From Albimonas sp041685625 (lineage in GTDB: Bacteria; Pseudomonadota; Alphaproteobacteria; Rhodobacterales; Rhodobacteraceae): a stretch of DNA of 30,355 nucleotides. The stretch's first letter is position 1. Each line of letters starts with the position of its first letter. Location of the stretch: assembly GCA_041685625.1 (NCBI GenBank), contig JAWLFJ010000037.1, forward strand, positions 1 to 30,355, read 5' to 3'. The position numbers and the translations under genes are program-made. A model generated the notes under the pieces. It was given only the letters and a program-made list of their open reading frames with translations. It was not told where the DNA came from and ran no database searches. This document shows, piece after piece, positions 9,301-18,413 of the stretch.

Positions 9301-12300
9301 TTGCGGCCGGGCGGCTCGAGGTCTCCACGACGCAGCCCGGCTCGCCGGTGACGCTGCTCGCGGCCAACGCCGTCGACGTGCTGGCCGCCGACGCGACGGG
9401 GCCGCTCGCCTTGCGCGACGCCTTCGGGGGGTTGCAGCTCGCCGGCGTCTCGGCGCCCTCGCTGGACCTCGAGACGGCGGGCGCGCTGACCCAGTCGGCC
9501 CCGGTCAGGGCGGACGCCGCCGGCGGAACCGCGCTTCGGGCGGGTTCGATCCTGCTCACGCTCTCCGGCAACGAGTTCGGCTCCCTCGACGCGCGGACCC
9601 TCGATCCCGACGGCGCCGGCGGGCTGCCGCGCGGCGATCTGGCGCTGGCCGAGGACGCGGGCGGCGTCTACGCGCGCCTGCTCGGCGGCGCGGTCGAGGT
9701 CGCGGTGGCGGCCGGCGACGTGACGCTCGACGACGTCGACGCCGAGAGCCTGACGGTCCTCGCCGCGAACGGCCCGATCCTGCAGACGGCCGCCGGCCTC
9801 GCCGTGGCGGGCGAGAGCGACTTCGTCTCCGTCGGCCCCGCCTTCGGCGTGATCCTCGACACCTCCGCCGCCAACGACTTCGGCGGGCGGGTCGACGCGG
9901 CGGCCGATCCGGCCGCGCGCATCCGCCTCGCGGACGCGGTCGGCGACCTGATCCTCGGCGATCTCTCGGGCGGAGAGATCGTGGCGCGTGCGGACGACGC
10001 CGTCGCCGGCTCCGTCCTGCACGCGCCTGGCGCGACGCTTGCCGCGGGTCCGGGCCTCGCGGTCCGGCTGACCGGGGCCGGCGACGTGGAGGTGGAGGAC
10101 GTGACCGGCGGCGCCTTCGCCGCGGATGCGGGCGGGGCCTTCTCGCAGCGCGCCGGAACCTCGGTGATCGACGTGGACGCGACGGCCGAGGTCGCGGCGG
10201 GCGGCGACGCCGATCTCGGCGACGTGGCGGCGCAGGACCTGACGGTCCTCGCCGGGGGCGACGTGACGCAACGCGCCGGGCAGTCGACGCTCACGGTCGT
10301 CGGCACGGCGAGCCTCGAGTCCACGGGCGGCTCCGTGACGCTCGAGGCGGGAAGCGCCGCCGACCTGATCGCGACCGCCGCCGACGACGTGGTCCAGCGC
10401 GCCGGGGCCGCCGGGCACCTCGTCTCCGGGTCCGTCACCGTCGACGCCGGCCGGGACGCGCTGTTCGGCGATCTCGGGGCCGGCACGCTCGACGTCGTCG
10501 CGGGTCGCGACGCGGTGCAGCAGGCGGGGGCCTCGAGCGTGACCGTCGCCGGTCCCGCGTCGCTGCAGGCGGGACGGGACGTCCGCTTCGACCGGTTCGC
10601 CTCGGACGGCCTGAGCGTCGCCGCGATCCTCGGCGCCGTGGAGCAGACCGCGGGCGGCGCCGTCACCGTGACCGGCGCGACGGATCTGGTGGCTCCCTCG
10701 GGCGGGGTCTCGCTGGACGTCTTCGCCAACGATTTCGACGTCGTCTCGGTCGAGGCCGGGGCCGCCGGCGTCGCGCTCGCCGACCGCGACGAGATCGCCC
10801 TCGGCCGGATCTCGGGCTCCGTGGTGGAGGTCTCGGCCCTCGGCGGCGTCGCGCAGACCGCCGGCACGTCGCTGAGCGCCTCCGGCCCGGCGAGGCTCGC
10901 TTCGGGTTCGACCGTGACGCTCGGCGATCTTTCGGTCTTCGATCTGTCGGTGACGGCGCCGGCGGGCGTCGCGCAGCTTCCGGGCGCCTCGGTCGAAACC
11001 GTCGCGGACGCGCGGATCGCCTCGGGCGGGCCGGTGCGGCTCGGCACGCCGCTTGACGCCGCCGACGCGCTCCGCAACGGCTTCGGCGGCGGTCTCGCCG
11101 TGGAGGCCACGGCGCCGGACGTGCCGGTGGAGGTCGAGGCGGCGGCGATCGGCCGCTTCGACGCCGCGCCGGGCTCCGTCCCCGGCGCCTCGATCGGCGA
11201 GGTGCTGCTCGTGGTGGGCGCGGGCGATCTCACGCTCGGCCGGATCGAGGCCGCGACGCTAGACGTCACGCTCGGCGGCGGCGCGCTCGGGCAGACCGCG
11301 GACGGTGTCAGGATCCTCGACCTCGCCCGCTTCGACACCTCCGCCACGCCCGGCGCCGGCATCGCGCTCGACGCCTCGGCCGCCAACGATTTCGATACCG
11401 TCGAGCTGGCGGCGGGGCCTGGCGGCGACATCGGCCTGCGCGATTCCTCCGCCGTCCGGCCGGGCGTGGTCGACGGACGCATCGTCGGCCTCCGGCTCGG
11501 CGACGTCTCCGGTGACGCGCTCTCCTTCGTGCTGGACCAGGGCGCGCTGATCCAGGCGCCGGGCTCGGTGATCGAGGCGGACACCTCCACCTTCGTCTCC
11601 GCCACCGACGCGATCCTGACCGAGGAGCCGAACCGTCTCGGCGTCTTCACCGGCCTCACCACCGACGGCATCGTCGAGATCGAGAGCCTGGGCGCGCTGG
11701 TCCTCGCCGAGGTCGCGGCGGACGACGTCGTGATCCGCGCCGGCGGGGCGATCACGCAGTCTCCGGGTTCGATCCTGCTGATCGGCCGGCGCACCGACGT
11801 CGAGACGACGCTCGGCGACGTGACGCTGACCAACCCCGGCAACGACTTCGGCGCGCTCGGCGACGCCGACGCGGCGCTGACCCTCGTGGCGCCCGGCGCC
11901 GTGCGCATCGTCGACCTGGGCGACCTCGTGGTCGACGGTCTGACGGGCGCCTCGGTGCGCCTCGTCTCGGACGGCGGCGCGGTCCTGGCCCGCGACGTGA
12001 GCACCGGGGGCGACGCGACGCTCCGTGCGGCCACGGGCGCGAGCCTGCGCGCCTCCGACGTCGGCGGCGACGCCGATCTGGCCACCGCGGCCGGCGGCGT
12101 CGACTTCCGGCGCGGGGCGGTGGGGGGCGACCTGACGCTGGTCTCCGATCTCGGCGACGCGGCGCTCTCCCTCACAACCGTCCTCTCGGGCGACGTCTCG
12201 GTCGAGGCGGCGGGCGCCGCCGCGCTCTCCGAGATCGACGTGNNNNNNNNNNNNNNNNNNNNNNNNNNNNNNNNNNNNNNNNNNNNNNNNNNNNNNNNNN

Positions 12301-14064
12301 NNNNNNNNNNNNNNNNNNNNNNNNNNNNNNNNNNNNNNNNNNACGGCGGGGGACGTCCGGGTCCGCGCCGGCGACCTCGCGACGCTCGGTTCGGTGCGCG
12401 CGGAGGCGGGAGCGATGGACGTCCGCGCCGGCGCCGTCGACTTCCGGCGCGGGGCGGTGGCGGGCGACCTGACGCTGGTCTCCGATCTCGGCGACGCGGG
12501 CCTGTCCGGGAGCACGGTCCTCTCGGGCGACGTCTCGGTCGAGGCGGCGGGCGCCGCCGCGCTCTCCGAGATCGACGTGACGGCGGGGGACGTCCGGGTC
12601 CGCGCCGGCGACCTCGCGACGCTCGGTTCGGTGCGCGCGGAGGCGGGAGCGATGGACGTCCGCGCCGGCGCCGTCGACATCGGCGCCGCCAGCCCGCCGA
12701 GCCGCGCGGTCTCCGTGCTCGCCGTCGCCCGCGACGGTCCGCTGCGGATCGACGGGCTCCGCACCGACGGCGCGGCGGATCTGCGCTCGGACGGCGACCT
12801 CGTCGCGTCCGACCTCGTGCTGAACCGGCGCGGCCTCGCGGTCGAGACGGCCGAGACGCCGTTCGGCCCGTCCGCCGCCGCGCCGGGCGCCTTCGCCGCC
12901 GATCTGCAGGCCGGCGGGCGCGTCGTCCTCGGCGACGTGGATCTGCGCGAGGGGACCTTCGTGGTGCGCGGACGCGGCGGCGCCCCCCGCGCGGGGGGCG
13001 AGATCGCGATCGACGGGCTGCGCGTCGCCGGTTCGGCCTATCTCGGCGCCACCGAGGCCGGGCCGGGCGTCGGCGAGCCGGGTTCGCCCGATCCGCGCGC
13101 CCTGACCCTCGAGGGGCTCGCGCTCCGCGGCGTCCGGACCGAGGAGACCGATTTCGGCGTCGATCCCGGCCAGACCGAGGCCAAGGTCTCCGAGGACGAG
13201 GGGATGACCCGCATCGTCGCGACGCGCGACGGGTTGCTGCATCTGCTCGTGGGGGAGGCCGGACGCCCCGGCGACGTGCGCGTGATCTCCGACGGTCCGC
13301 TCGGCCTGCGGGTGGCTCCGGACTCGGCGCTCGGCGACGTGGCGATCGGCTTCGACCGCGCCGCGGCGGGTCGGGACGACGATGCGCGCACGCTGGAGAT
13401 CTTCGACGTCTTCGCCGCCGCCGAGCGGCCTGCGGGAGGGGTGACGATCTTCGACGCGCACGACGTCACGATCGGCCGCACCACGGCGCCGGGGGTCGAG
13501 GGCGCCTCGATCCTCTCGCTGGCGCTCGAGGCGGACGGCGCGCTCGGCGCGAACCTCTTCTTCGCCGAAGCCCTGACCCTCGCGCCCGGACCGCAGGGCG
13601 GGCCGGGCGTCGACGGGATCGTGCTGCTCGACCGCGACTTCGAGGTCAACGAGCGCTTCCTGGAGGACACGCGGTATTTCGGTCTCGTGCTGCTGGAGTC
13701 GCTGGTCTACGCGGACAGCGCGGGGCTGCGCGGGCTCGACCTCGCGGGCACGCTCGACGGAATCAACCAGCGCGCCGCCGGCATCGATCCCATCTCGGGC
13801 GTCGTGCCCTCCGGGCCGCCGCCGCCGGAATCGACCGACTTCCTCTTCAACCTTTGCGAGATCGGCAACGTCAGCGACTGTTCGAGCGACCCGCCGCCCA
13901 CGGCGCGGATCGACGCGCCGCAGCCGGAGCCGCCGAACCTCTTCGTGCTCGACCTCGCCGAACTCGCCGACGTCTATGCGAGCTTCGGCAACGAGGAGTT
14001 GTGGGCGGCGCCCCCGGCCTTCACGGTCGATCTCGCCGAGGACGACGAGGAGGACGCCGAGTGA
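3396..14064 (+). CDS. Giant filamentous-haemagglutinin-like exoprotein (TpsA), interrupted by an assembly gap
   Basis: ATG at 3396 follows GGAG by 8 nt. The frame gives 2949 codons to the N-run and resumes at 12343 for 573 more residues, ending at TGA 14062-14064. The apparent frame change comes only from the 100-N placeholder: joining the flanks directly keeps the frame. An Arg-rich n-region and hydrophobic stretch (26-43) form a signal peptide, with cleavage near SALA at 48. Residues about 50-300 form the haemagglutination-activity (TPS) domain, including LNRV, WLIN and VNVGGLLAST; the usual NPNG is NRHG (130-133). The rest is beta-helix repeat: N-D/A-F/V motifs recur about every 67-78 residues, and a shorter 41-42-residue period with V-Q-x-A-G occurs around bases 10250-10680. 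The C-terminus has a CEIGNVSDC pair of cysteines and an acidic tail. No autotransporter barrel or toxin domain was recognised. Expected role: secreted adhesin or surface filament exported by the upstream transporter. Confidence 0.9.
12099..12678 (+). repeat. 237-bp (79-codon) tandem repeat array within tpsA, collapsed at the assembly gap
   Basis: A full unit spans 12343-12579. The next copy begins at 12580 with its first 99 bases identical by eye (to 12678), then diverges. The last 144 bases of the unit (12436-12579) align without gaps to 12099-12242 before the N-run, with about ten differences clustered in the middle and the final stretch identical. The N-run begins exactly where one unit ends and is followed exactly by the start of a unit, so the missing sequence most likely consists of further copies. 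A unit length divisible by three keeps the frame whatever the copy number. Confidence 0.9.
12243..12342. other. Assembly gap: run of exactly 100 N
   Basis: Exactly 100 N is a conventional scaffold placeholder for a gap of unknown size, not a measured length. It lies inside the near-identical tandem repeat of tpsA and artificially shifts the reading frame by one. Confidence 0.97.
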
Positions 14065-16643
14065 CCTGCCGCCCCCGCCGAACGCTCCGGTCCGCGGCCG
14101 CCCGCCTCGTCGGCGCGATGGCGACGGCGGCCCTCGCCGGATGCGCGACCGAGGGGAGCGGGCCGGAGGGGGCCGCCGCCCCCGGCGCGGCCGGTCTGCC
14201 GGCGGGCGAGGTCTGTCGCAGCCTCGCGCGCACGGAGTCGCTGGCCCGGCGCGACGCCTTCACGCTGGACTTTCCGGGGGCCGAGCGTCGCCTGCGCACC
14301 GCCCTCTCGATCTACGAGGAGCGCCCCGAGGCCGCCTCCGCCTGCCGCGGCGCCCTCGGCGAGGCCGGCGCGCTGGCCGAACTCGGGCTCGCCCTCTCCT
14401 CGCAGCGCCAGTTCCGCCTCGCCGAGGCCGCCTTCGCCGACGCCGAGGCGCGGACCGCCGCCGTCGCGAACCCGAACGTGGCGACCGAGGACGCGGAGGA
14501 TCGGCGCGCGCGTCTGAACGCCGCGCGCGTCGCCGCCTATCGCGCCCAGCACGAGCTGAACCGCGCCCGTTACGACGTGGCCGGGGCGCAGAGCGGCGCG
14601 GCGATCCGGTTGCTCGGCGTCGGCTTCGGCGGCCTTTCGGGCGCGGCCGAAAGCGGATTGTTCGGGCTCGACCCGGCGGAGTTCGACCGGCGGGTGCTCG
14701 ACGCCGCCTCGCGCTACACGCAGGCGGCCGCGTTCTCCCGCGACGGCGACGTCGAGGGCGCGCGCCGGTCCATCGAATCGGCGCTGGAGGCCGCCGGCGG
14801 GCTGCCCGGCGCGACCGGCGCCTTGCGCTCGCGCATCGAGGCGGAGCGCGCGGCGGTGGAGCTTTCGGCCGGCGACGCGCCGCTGGCGCTGGCGCTCGCC
14901 TCCCGCGCCGCCGACCAGCTCGCCGAGGAGCTGCCCGGCACCTCCCTCGCCGCCCGCGCGCGGCTGATCGAGGCCGTGGCGCTGGCCCGTCTCGACCGGC
15001 GCGAGGAGGCTTTCGCCGCCTTCGACGAGGCCTTCGCGATCTACGGCGAGAGCCCGGCGGAGCTGCGCTTCGAGAGCGTCTGGCCTCTCGTCAAGCTCGC
15101 CATCGAGAGCGAGCGCGACGGCCTCATCTTGGGCGAGGAGCGCGACCGCCGCGTGTTCGCGGCCGTGCAGCTCGTCCGGACCGCCGCCCTCGCCTCCGAC
15201 ATCGCCGAGAACGCGGCCCTCGTCGCCGCCGGCGACGACGCGGCCGCCCGCGCCATCCGCGACTGGCAGGCCGCCGACGAGCGGGTCGCTCAGCTCTACA
15301 CCGCCGCCGCCCGGCGCGACCTCATCGCGCTGCAGCGCCAGGAGGTGCAGCGCGAACTCGCCTCCGCGCTGACCGAGGAGGCGCGCCTGCGCGAGCGGCG
15401 CGACCGCCTCGCGCCCGACTACGTGCGCGCGATCCAGGCCCCGGTGACGCTGGAGGCGCTGCAGGGCGCGCTCCGCCCCGGCGAGATCATGCTGCAGATC
15501 CTGATCGGCCAGCCGCGTCCCTTGGTGATGCTCGTCGCGCCGGACCGCGTCGAGGTCCACGCCTCCGCCCTCGCGCCCGAGACGGTGGGCATCGTCGTCC
15601 GGCGCCTCCGCGACGCGGCCGAGCCGCTGCCGGGCGGCCGGCTCAAGCCCTTCGACGTGCGCCTCGCGAGCCTGCTGCACGACGGGCTGCTCGGTCCGAT
15701 CGCCGAGGACGTGTCGGCGGCCGATCTGGTGTTCGTCGCGGCCGACGGACCGATGCAGTCGCTGCCCCTCGAGGTGCTGGTCGACCGCTTCGACCCGGAG
15801 GCGGAGCGGCGCGCCGCGGAGTCGCTCGACTACACCGGCGTCGCCTGGCTCGGCGCCTCGGCGACCTTCTCCTACCTGCCGTCGGCGCGGACGCTGGTGG
15901 ACCTGCGCGGCGCCGTCGGCGCCTCCGGCGCCACGCGCAGCTTCTTCGGGTTCGGAGACTTCGACCCGACCGACGACATCGCCGCCGACATCGACCGGCG
16001 CCGGGCCGAGGCCTGCGCGCGGGAGGTGCGGGTGCTGCGCAGCCTGCGCGCGCTGCCCGGAACAAGACAGGAACTCGACCTCGTCGGAGACCTTTTCGCG
16101 GACGGGCGCACGCTGACGCGGGGAGACTTCACCGAGGGCGCGCTGCGCGACCTCTCGGACCGGGGCGAACTCTCGGACTACCGCATCCTGCACTTCGCCA
16201 CCCACGGCATCCTCTGGCCCACCGTCGACTGCTTCCAGCCGGCCCTGACCGCGACGCCGGGGGACGACGGCTTCGACGGCCTGATCGAGAGCGGCGAGAT
16301 CCGCGCCCTCGACATCGACGCCGACCTCGTCGTGCTCTCGGCCTGCCAGTCGGTCGACCCGGCCGACACCTCCACCGGCGAGACGCTGCAGGGCCTCACC
16401 CGCGCCTTTCTCGGCGGCGGGGCGCGCGCCGCCGTGGCTTCGCACTGGCTGGTGCGGGACGATATAGCGCCCGGCCTGATGCGGGACTTCTACGCCGCCG
16501 TCTCCGGCCCGGACCGCGTGCCCTTCGCGGCGGCCCTCCGCGGCGCCGTGGACCCGCTGCGCGAGGCGCCGGCCACGTCGCATCCGTTCAACTGGGCCCC
16601 CTTCGTCGTCTTCGGCGACGGCGGCCGCAGCCTCGGGGGCTGA
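14061..16643 (+). CDS. Outer-membrane-type lipoprotein with helical repeats and a CHAT (caspase-like) protease domain
   Basis: GTG at 14061 overlaps the tpsA stop (GTGA), with a perfect AGGAGG at 14048-14053 inside tpsA, so translation is probably coupled. The product is 860 residues. It begins with an Arg-rich n-region and a lipobox LAGC with Cys28; Ala follows the cysteine, so sorting to the outer membrane is likely. Residues about 60-450 are Ala/Glu/Arg-rich helices resembling tetratricopeptide repeats. Residues about 455-858 form a CHAT domain (peptidase clan CD, caspase/separase-like). The catalytic histidine is in HFATHG (711-716, His715) and the cysteine in LSACQS (Cys762). Both are intact, so activity is plausible. 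CHAT-TPR proteins are known near filamentous-haemagglutinin genes in other bacteria, but their role there is not settled to my knowledge. An obvious hypothesis is processing or surface release of TpsA. The stop lies 16 bp before tssA. Confidence 0.9.
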   Translation: MTCRPRRTLRSAAARLVGAMATAALAGCATEGSGPEGAAAPGAAGLPAGEVCRSLARTESLARRDAFTLDFPGAERRLRTALSIYEERPEAASACRGALGEAGALAELGLALSSQRQFRLAEAAFADAEARTAAVANPNVATEDAEDRRARLNAARVAAYRAQHELNRARYDVAGAQSGAAIRLLGVGFGGLSGAAESGLFGLDPAEFDRRVLDAASRYTQAAAFSRDGDVEGARRSIESALEAAGGLPGATGALRSRIEAERAAVELSAGDAPLALALASRAADQLAEELPGTSLAARARLIEAVALARLDRREEAFAAFDEAFAIYGESPAELRFESVWPLVKLAIESERDGLILGEERDRRVFAAVQLVRTAALASDIAENAALVAAGDDAAARAIRDWQAADERVAQLYTAAARRDLIALQRQEVQRELASALTEEARLRERRDRLAPDYVRAIQAPVTLEALQGALRPGEIMLQILIGQPRPLVMLVAPDRVEVHASALAPETVGIVVRRLRDAAEPLPGGRLKPFDVRLASLLHDGLLGPIAEDVSAADLVFVAADGPMQSLPLEVLVDRFDPEAERRAAESLDYTGVAWLGASATFSYLPSARTLVDLRGAVGASGATRSFFGFGDFDPTDDIAADIDRRRAEACAREVRVLRSLRALPGTRQELDLVGDLFADGRTLTRGDFTEGALRDLSDRGELSDYRILHFATHGILWPTVDCFQPALTATPGDDGFDGLIESGEIRALDIDADLVVLSACQSVDPADTSTGETLQGLTRAFLGGGARAAVASHWLVRDDIAPGLMRDFYAAVSGPDRVPFAAALRGAVDPLREAPATSHPFNWAPFVVFGDGGRSLGG

Positions 16644-16659
16644 GGAGGAGGTGCAGGCG

Positions 16660-18360
16660 ATGACAGATCTTCCCGTCCCCGAGGAGCCCCTCGATCCGGA
16701 CCTCCTCAAGCCGCTCGGCGGCGCGGAGCCGATGGGCCCACCCCTCGAGGACGCCGAGATCATGCCGCTGGAACTCGCCGTCCGCCGCGGCGACCCGGCC
16801 GACCGCGACAGCTTCAGCCACGATGCCGCCGTCGGGGGCTACGCCCAGCGCCGCGACGCCGCGCTGGAGCGGCTGGAGCGGACGCGCGACCTTCGCCTCT
16901 ACGTCCGGCTGGCCGAGGCGCTGGCCTGGTCCGACGGACCGAAGGCGTTCCACGGCGCGATCGCCGGCCTTGCCCATATGGTCGAGAGCCACTGGCAGGA
17001 GATCCATCCCGGCCCCGCCGACGATCCCTCCGCCCAGAGCCTGCGCGTGCGCGCCTTCACGCCGCTGCGCAATCGCCTGCTCGCCAACGCCTTCGAGCCG
17101 GTGGTGGTGTTCGACGCCAGGGAGCGCGACGGCGAGATCACGCTGCGCATGATCTATCACGCCGCCGGTCGGCACGACGCCAGCCGTCTGCGCCGTCCCG
17201 CTTCGGGCGAGACGGTGTATCCCGCCGACGGCATGCACGGCCTCGTCGCGCGCGTCGGCGCGGGGGCCGAGATCGCGACCATGCGCGACGCGATGCTCGG
17301 CGCCGCCGGGGCCCTGCGCAGGATGCAGGCGTTCTTCGTCGAGACCGAGGGCTTCGACACCCTGCGCTTCGCCGGCGACGGCCGCCGCCGCGGCCTGATC
17401 GACGAGTTGGAGGACTACGCCGCCGCCCTCGCCGCCTTCGTGCCCGAGGAGACCGCCGGCATCGCCGCCGCGGAACCCGGCGCCGAGGAGGGCGCCGCGG
17501 AGCAGGGCCCGGTGCCCGTGGCCGGCGGGCCGACCCCGACCCCGCCGAGCGATCTCGCGACCCGGGAGGAGGCGCTGGCGCTGATCGACGACGTGCTGCG
17601 CTATTTCGCCCTTTCGGCCCGCTCCTCGCCGATCGCCCTCGCGCTCATCAAGATCCGCGAGATGGAGCGCGCCACCTTCTACCAGTGGCTCGAGGAGACG
17701 GTGCAGGAGGGGCGCGACTGGGCGCAGCTGCCGATCTGGAACGTCGACGCCGCTTCGCTCGACCGCTACGCCGAGGCGCAGGACGACGCGCCGGCGGAGG
17801 ACGGGGGCGCGCCCCCTCCCGCCGGCCGGACGGCGCATCTCGACGCGCTGGAGGAGACCCACCATCAGCTGCGCTCGCTGATGTGGGACGTGGACTCGCT
17901 CGCGTCCGCGCTCCTGCGCGCCCGGGAGGAGCTCGAGGCGCACGCGGCCGCCCTCGCCGAGACGCGCGAGCGGCTCGCCGCCGGCGAGGCGGACGTCTCG
18001 CTGCCCGACGCGCCCGAGCCGCCGTCTCCCCCCGCGCTCGACCCGGCGGTGTTCCGGGAGATCGCGGACCGCGTGCAGGCCGCGCAGGAGGCCCTCGCGG
18101 CCGAGCCCGCCGCGGCGACGGGCCCCGTCGCGGGCGGGGCGGCGCCGGGCCGCGTCGTCGACCGAGCCGGGGTGCGCGCGGCGCTGCTCGCCCTCGGGCG
18201 TCACTGGCGCGCGACGGAGCCGTCGTCGCCCGCCGCGCTGGCCATGGAGAAGCTGGCCGAGATGGTCGATCTCGCCTTCATCGACGTCGTCCGCCAGGTC
18301 GCCGCCGACGACGTCTCCCGCCCAGCCCTTCGCCTTGCGCGAAATCCCGCTCGTGAGTAG
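16660..18360 (+). CDS. tssA: Type VI secretion protein TssA (ImpA family)
   Basis: ATG at 16660 lies 9 nt after the GGAGGAG that overlaps the end of the CHAT gene; a GTG at 16651 in the same frame abuts that ribosome site and is unlikely. The product is 566 residues. The N-terminal ImpA_N-type domain (about residues 30-170) includes the tract DLRLYVRLAEAL and a segment with HWQEIHPGPADD, typical of TssA. The family's C-terminal-type motif occurs twice: ARSSPIALALIKIREM (about 320-335) and EPSSPAALAMEKLAEM (520-535), separated by an Ala/Glu-rich and coiled-coil-like region. TssA proteins help assemble the baseplate and coordinate or cap growth of the tube and sheath. The gene is first in the type VI block and its TAG stop forms the start of a putative tssB promoter -10 box. 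Confidence 0.9.
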   Translation: MTDLPVPEEPLDPDLLKPLGGAEPMGPPLEDAEIMPLELAVRRGDPADRDSFSHDAAVGGYAQRRDAALERLERTRDLRLYVRLAEALAWSDGPKAFHGAIAGLAHMVESHWQEIHPGPADDPSAQSLRVRAFTPLRNRLLANAFEPVVVFDARERDGEITLRMIYHAAGRHDASRLRRPASGETVYPADGMHGLVARVGAGAEIATMRDAMLGAAGALRRMQAFFVETEGFDTLRFAGDGRRRGLIDELEDYAAALAAFVPEETAGIAAAEPGAEEGAAEQGPVPVAGGPTPTPPSDLATREEALALIDDVLRYFALSARSSPIALALIKIREMERATFYQWLEETVQEGRDWAQLPIWNVDAASLDRYAEAQDDAPAEDGGAPPPAGRTAHLDALEETHHQLRSLMWDVDSLASALLRAREELEAHAAALAETRERLAAGEADVSLPDAPEPPSPPALDPAVFREIADRVQAAQEALAAEPAAATGPVAGGAAPGRVVDRAGVRAALLALGRHWRATEPSSPAALAMEKLAEMVDLAFIDVVRQVAADDVSRPALRLARNPARE

Positions 18361-18363
18361 GCT
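18335..18363 (+). promoter_or_regulatory. Putative sigma70-type promoter of tssB
   Basis: TTGCGC (18335-18340), a 17-bp spacer and TAGGCT (18358-18363) overlap the tssA stop codon. TAGGCT belongs to a 17-bp stretch (18358-18374) almost repeated before clpV. A short hairpin, GCCCGG/CCGGGC (18378-18396), follows just ahead of the ribosome site. Confidence 0.45.
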
Positions 18364-18413
18364 GCCGCAACGATAGCGCCCGGAAACAGGCCGGGCCGTC
18401 AGGAGGTTCCCAC

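Noticed and set aside
12343..12678. CRISPR-like or other non-coding repeat
   Set aside because: The repeat is a 79-codon in-frame coding unit without spacers and fits the beta-helix repeats of TpsA.
3396..16643. A single 4415-codon reading frame joining tpsA and the CHAT protein
   Set aside because: Continuity exists only because the 100-N placeholder shifts the frame; after the gap the read is an Arg/Gly-rich out-of-frame translation until it meets the real CHAT frame at 14061. The true tpsA frame ends at 14064.
14061..16643. CHAT gene as part of a Craspase-like or gasdermin defence system
   Set aside because: No Cas7-11, CRISPR array or gasdermin-like gene is nearby, and the signal peptide with lipobox points to the envelope rather than the cytosol.
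16651..16659. GTG at 16651 as the tssA start
   Set aside because: It directly abuts the GGAGGAG sequence, leaving no spacing; the ATG at 16660 is 9 nt away.
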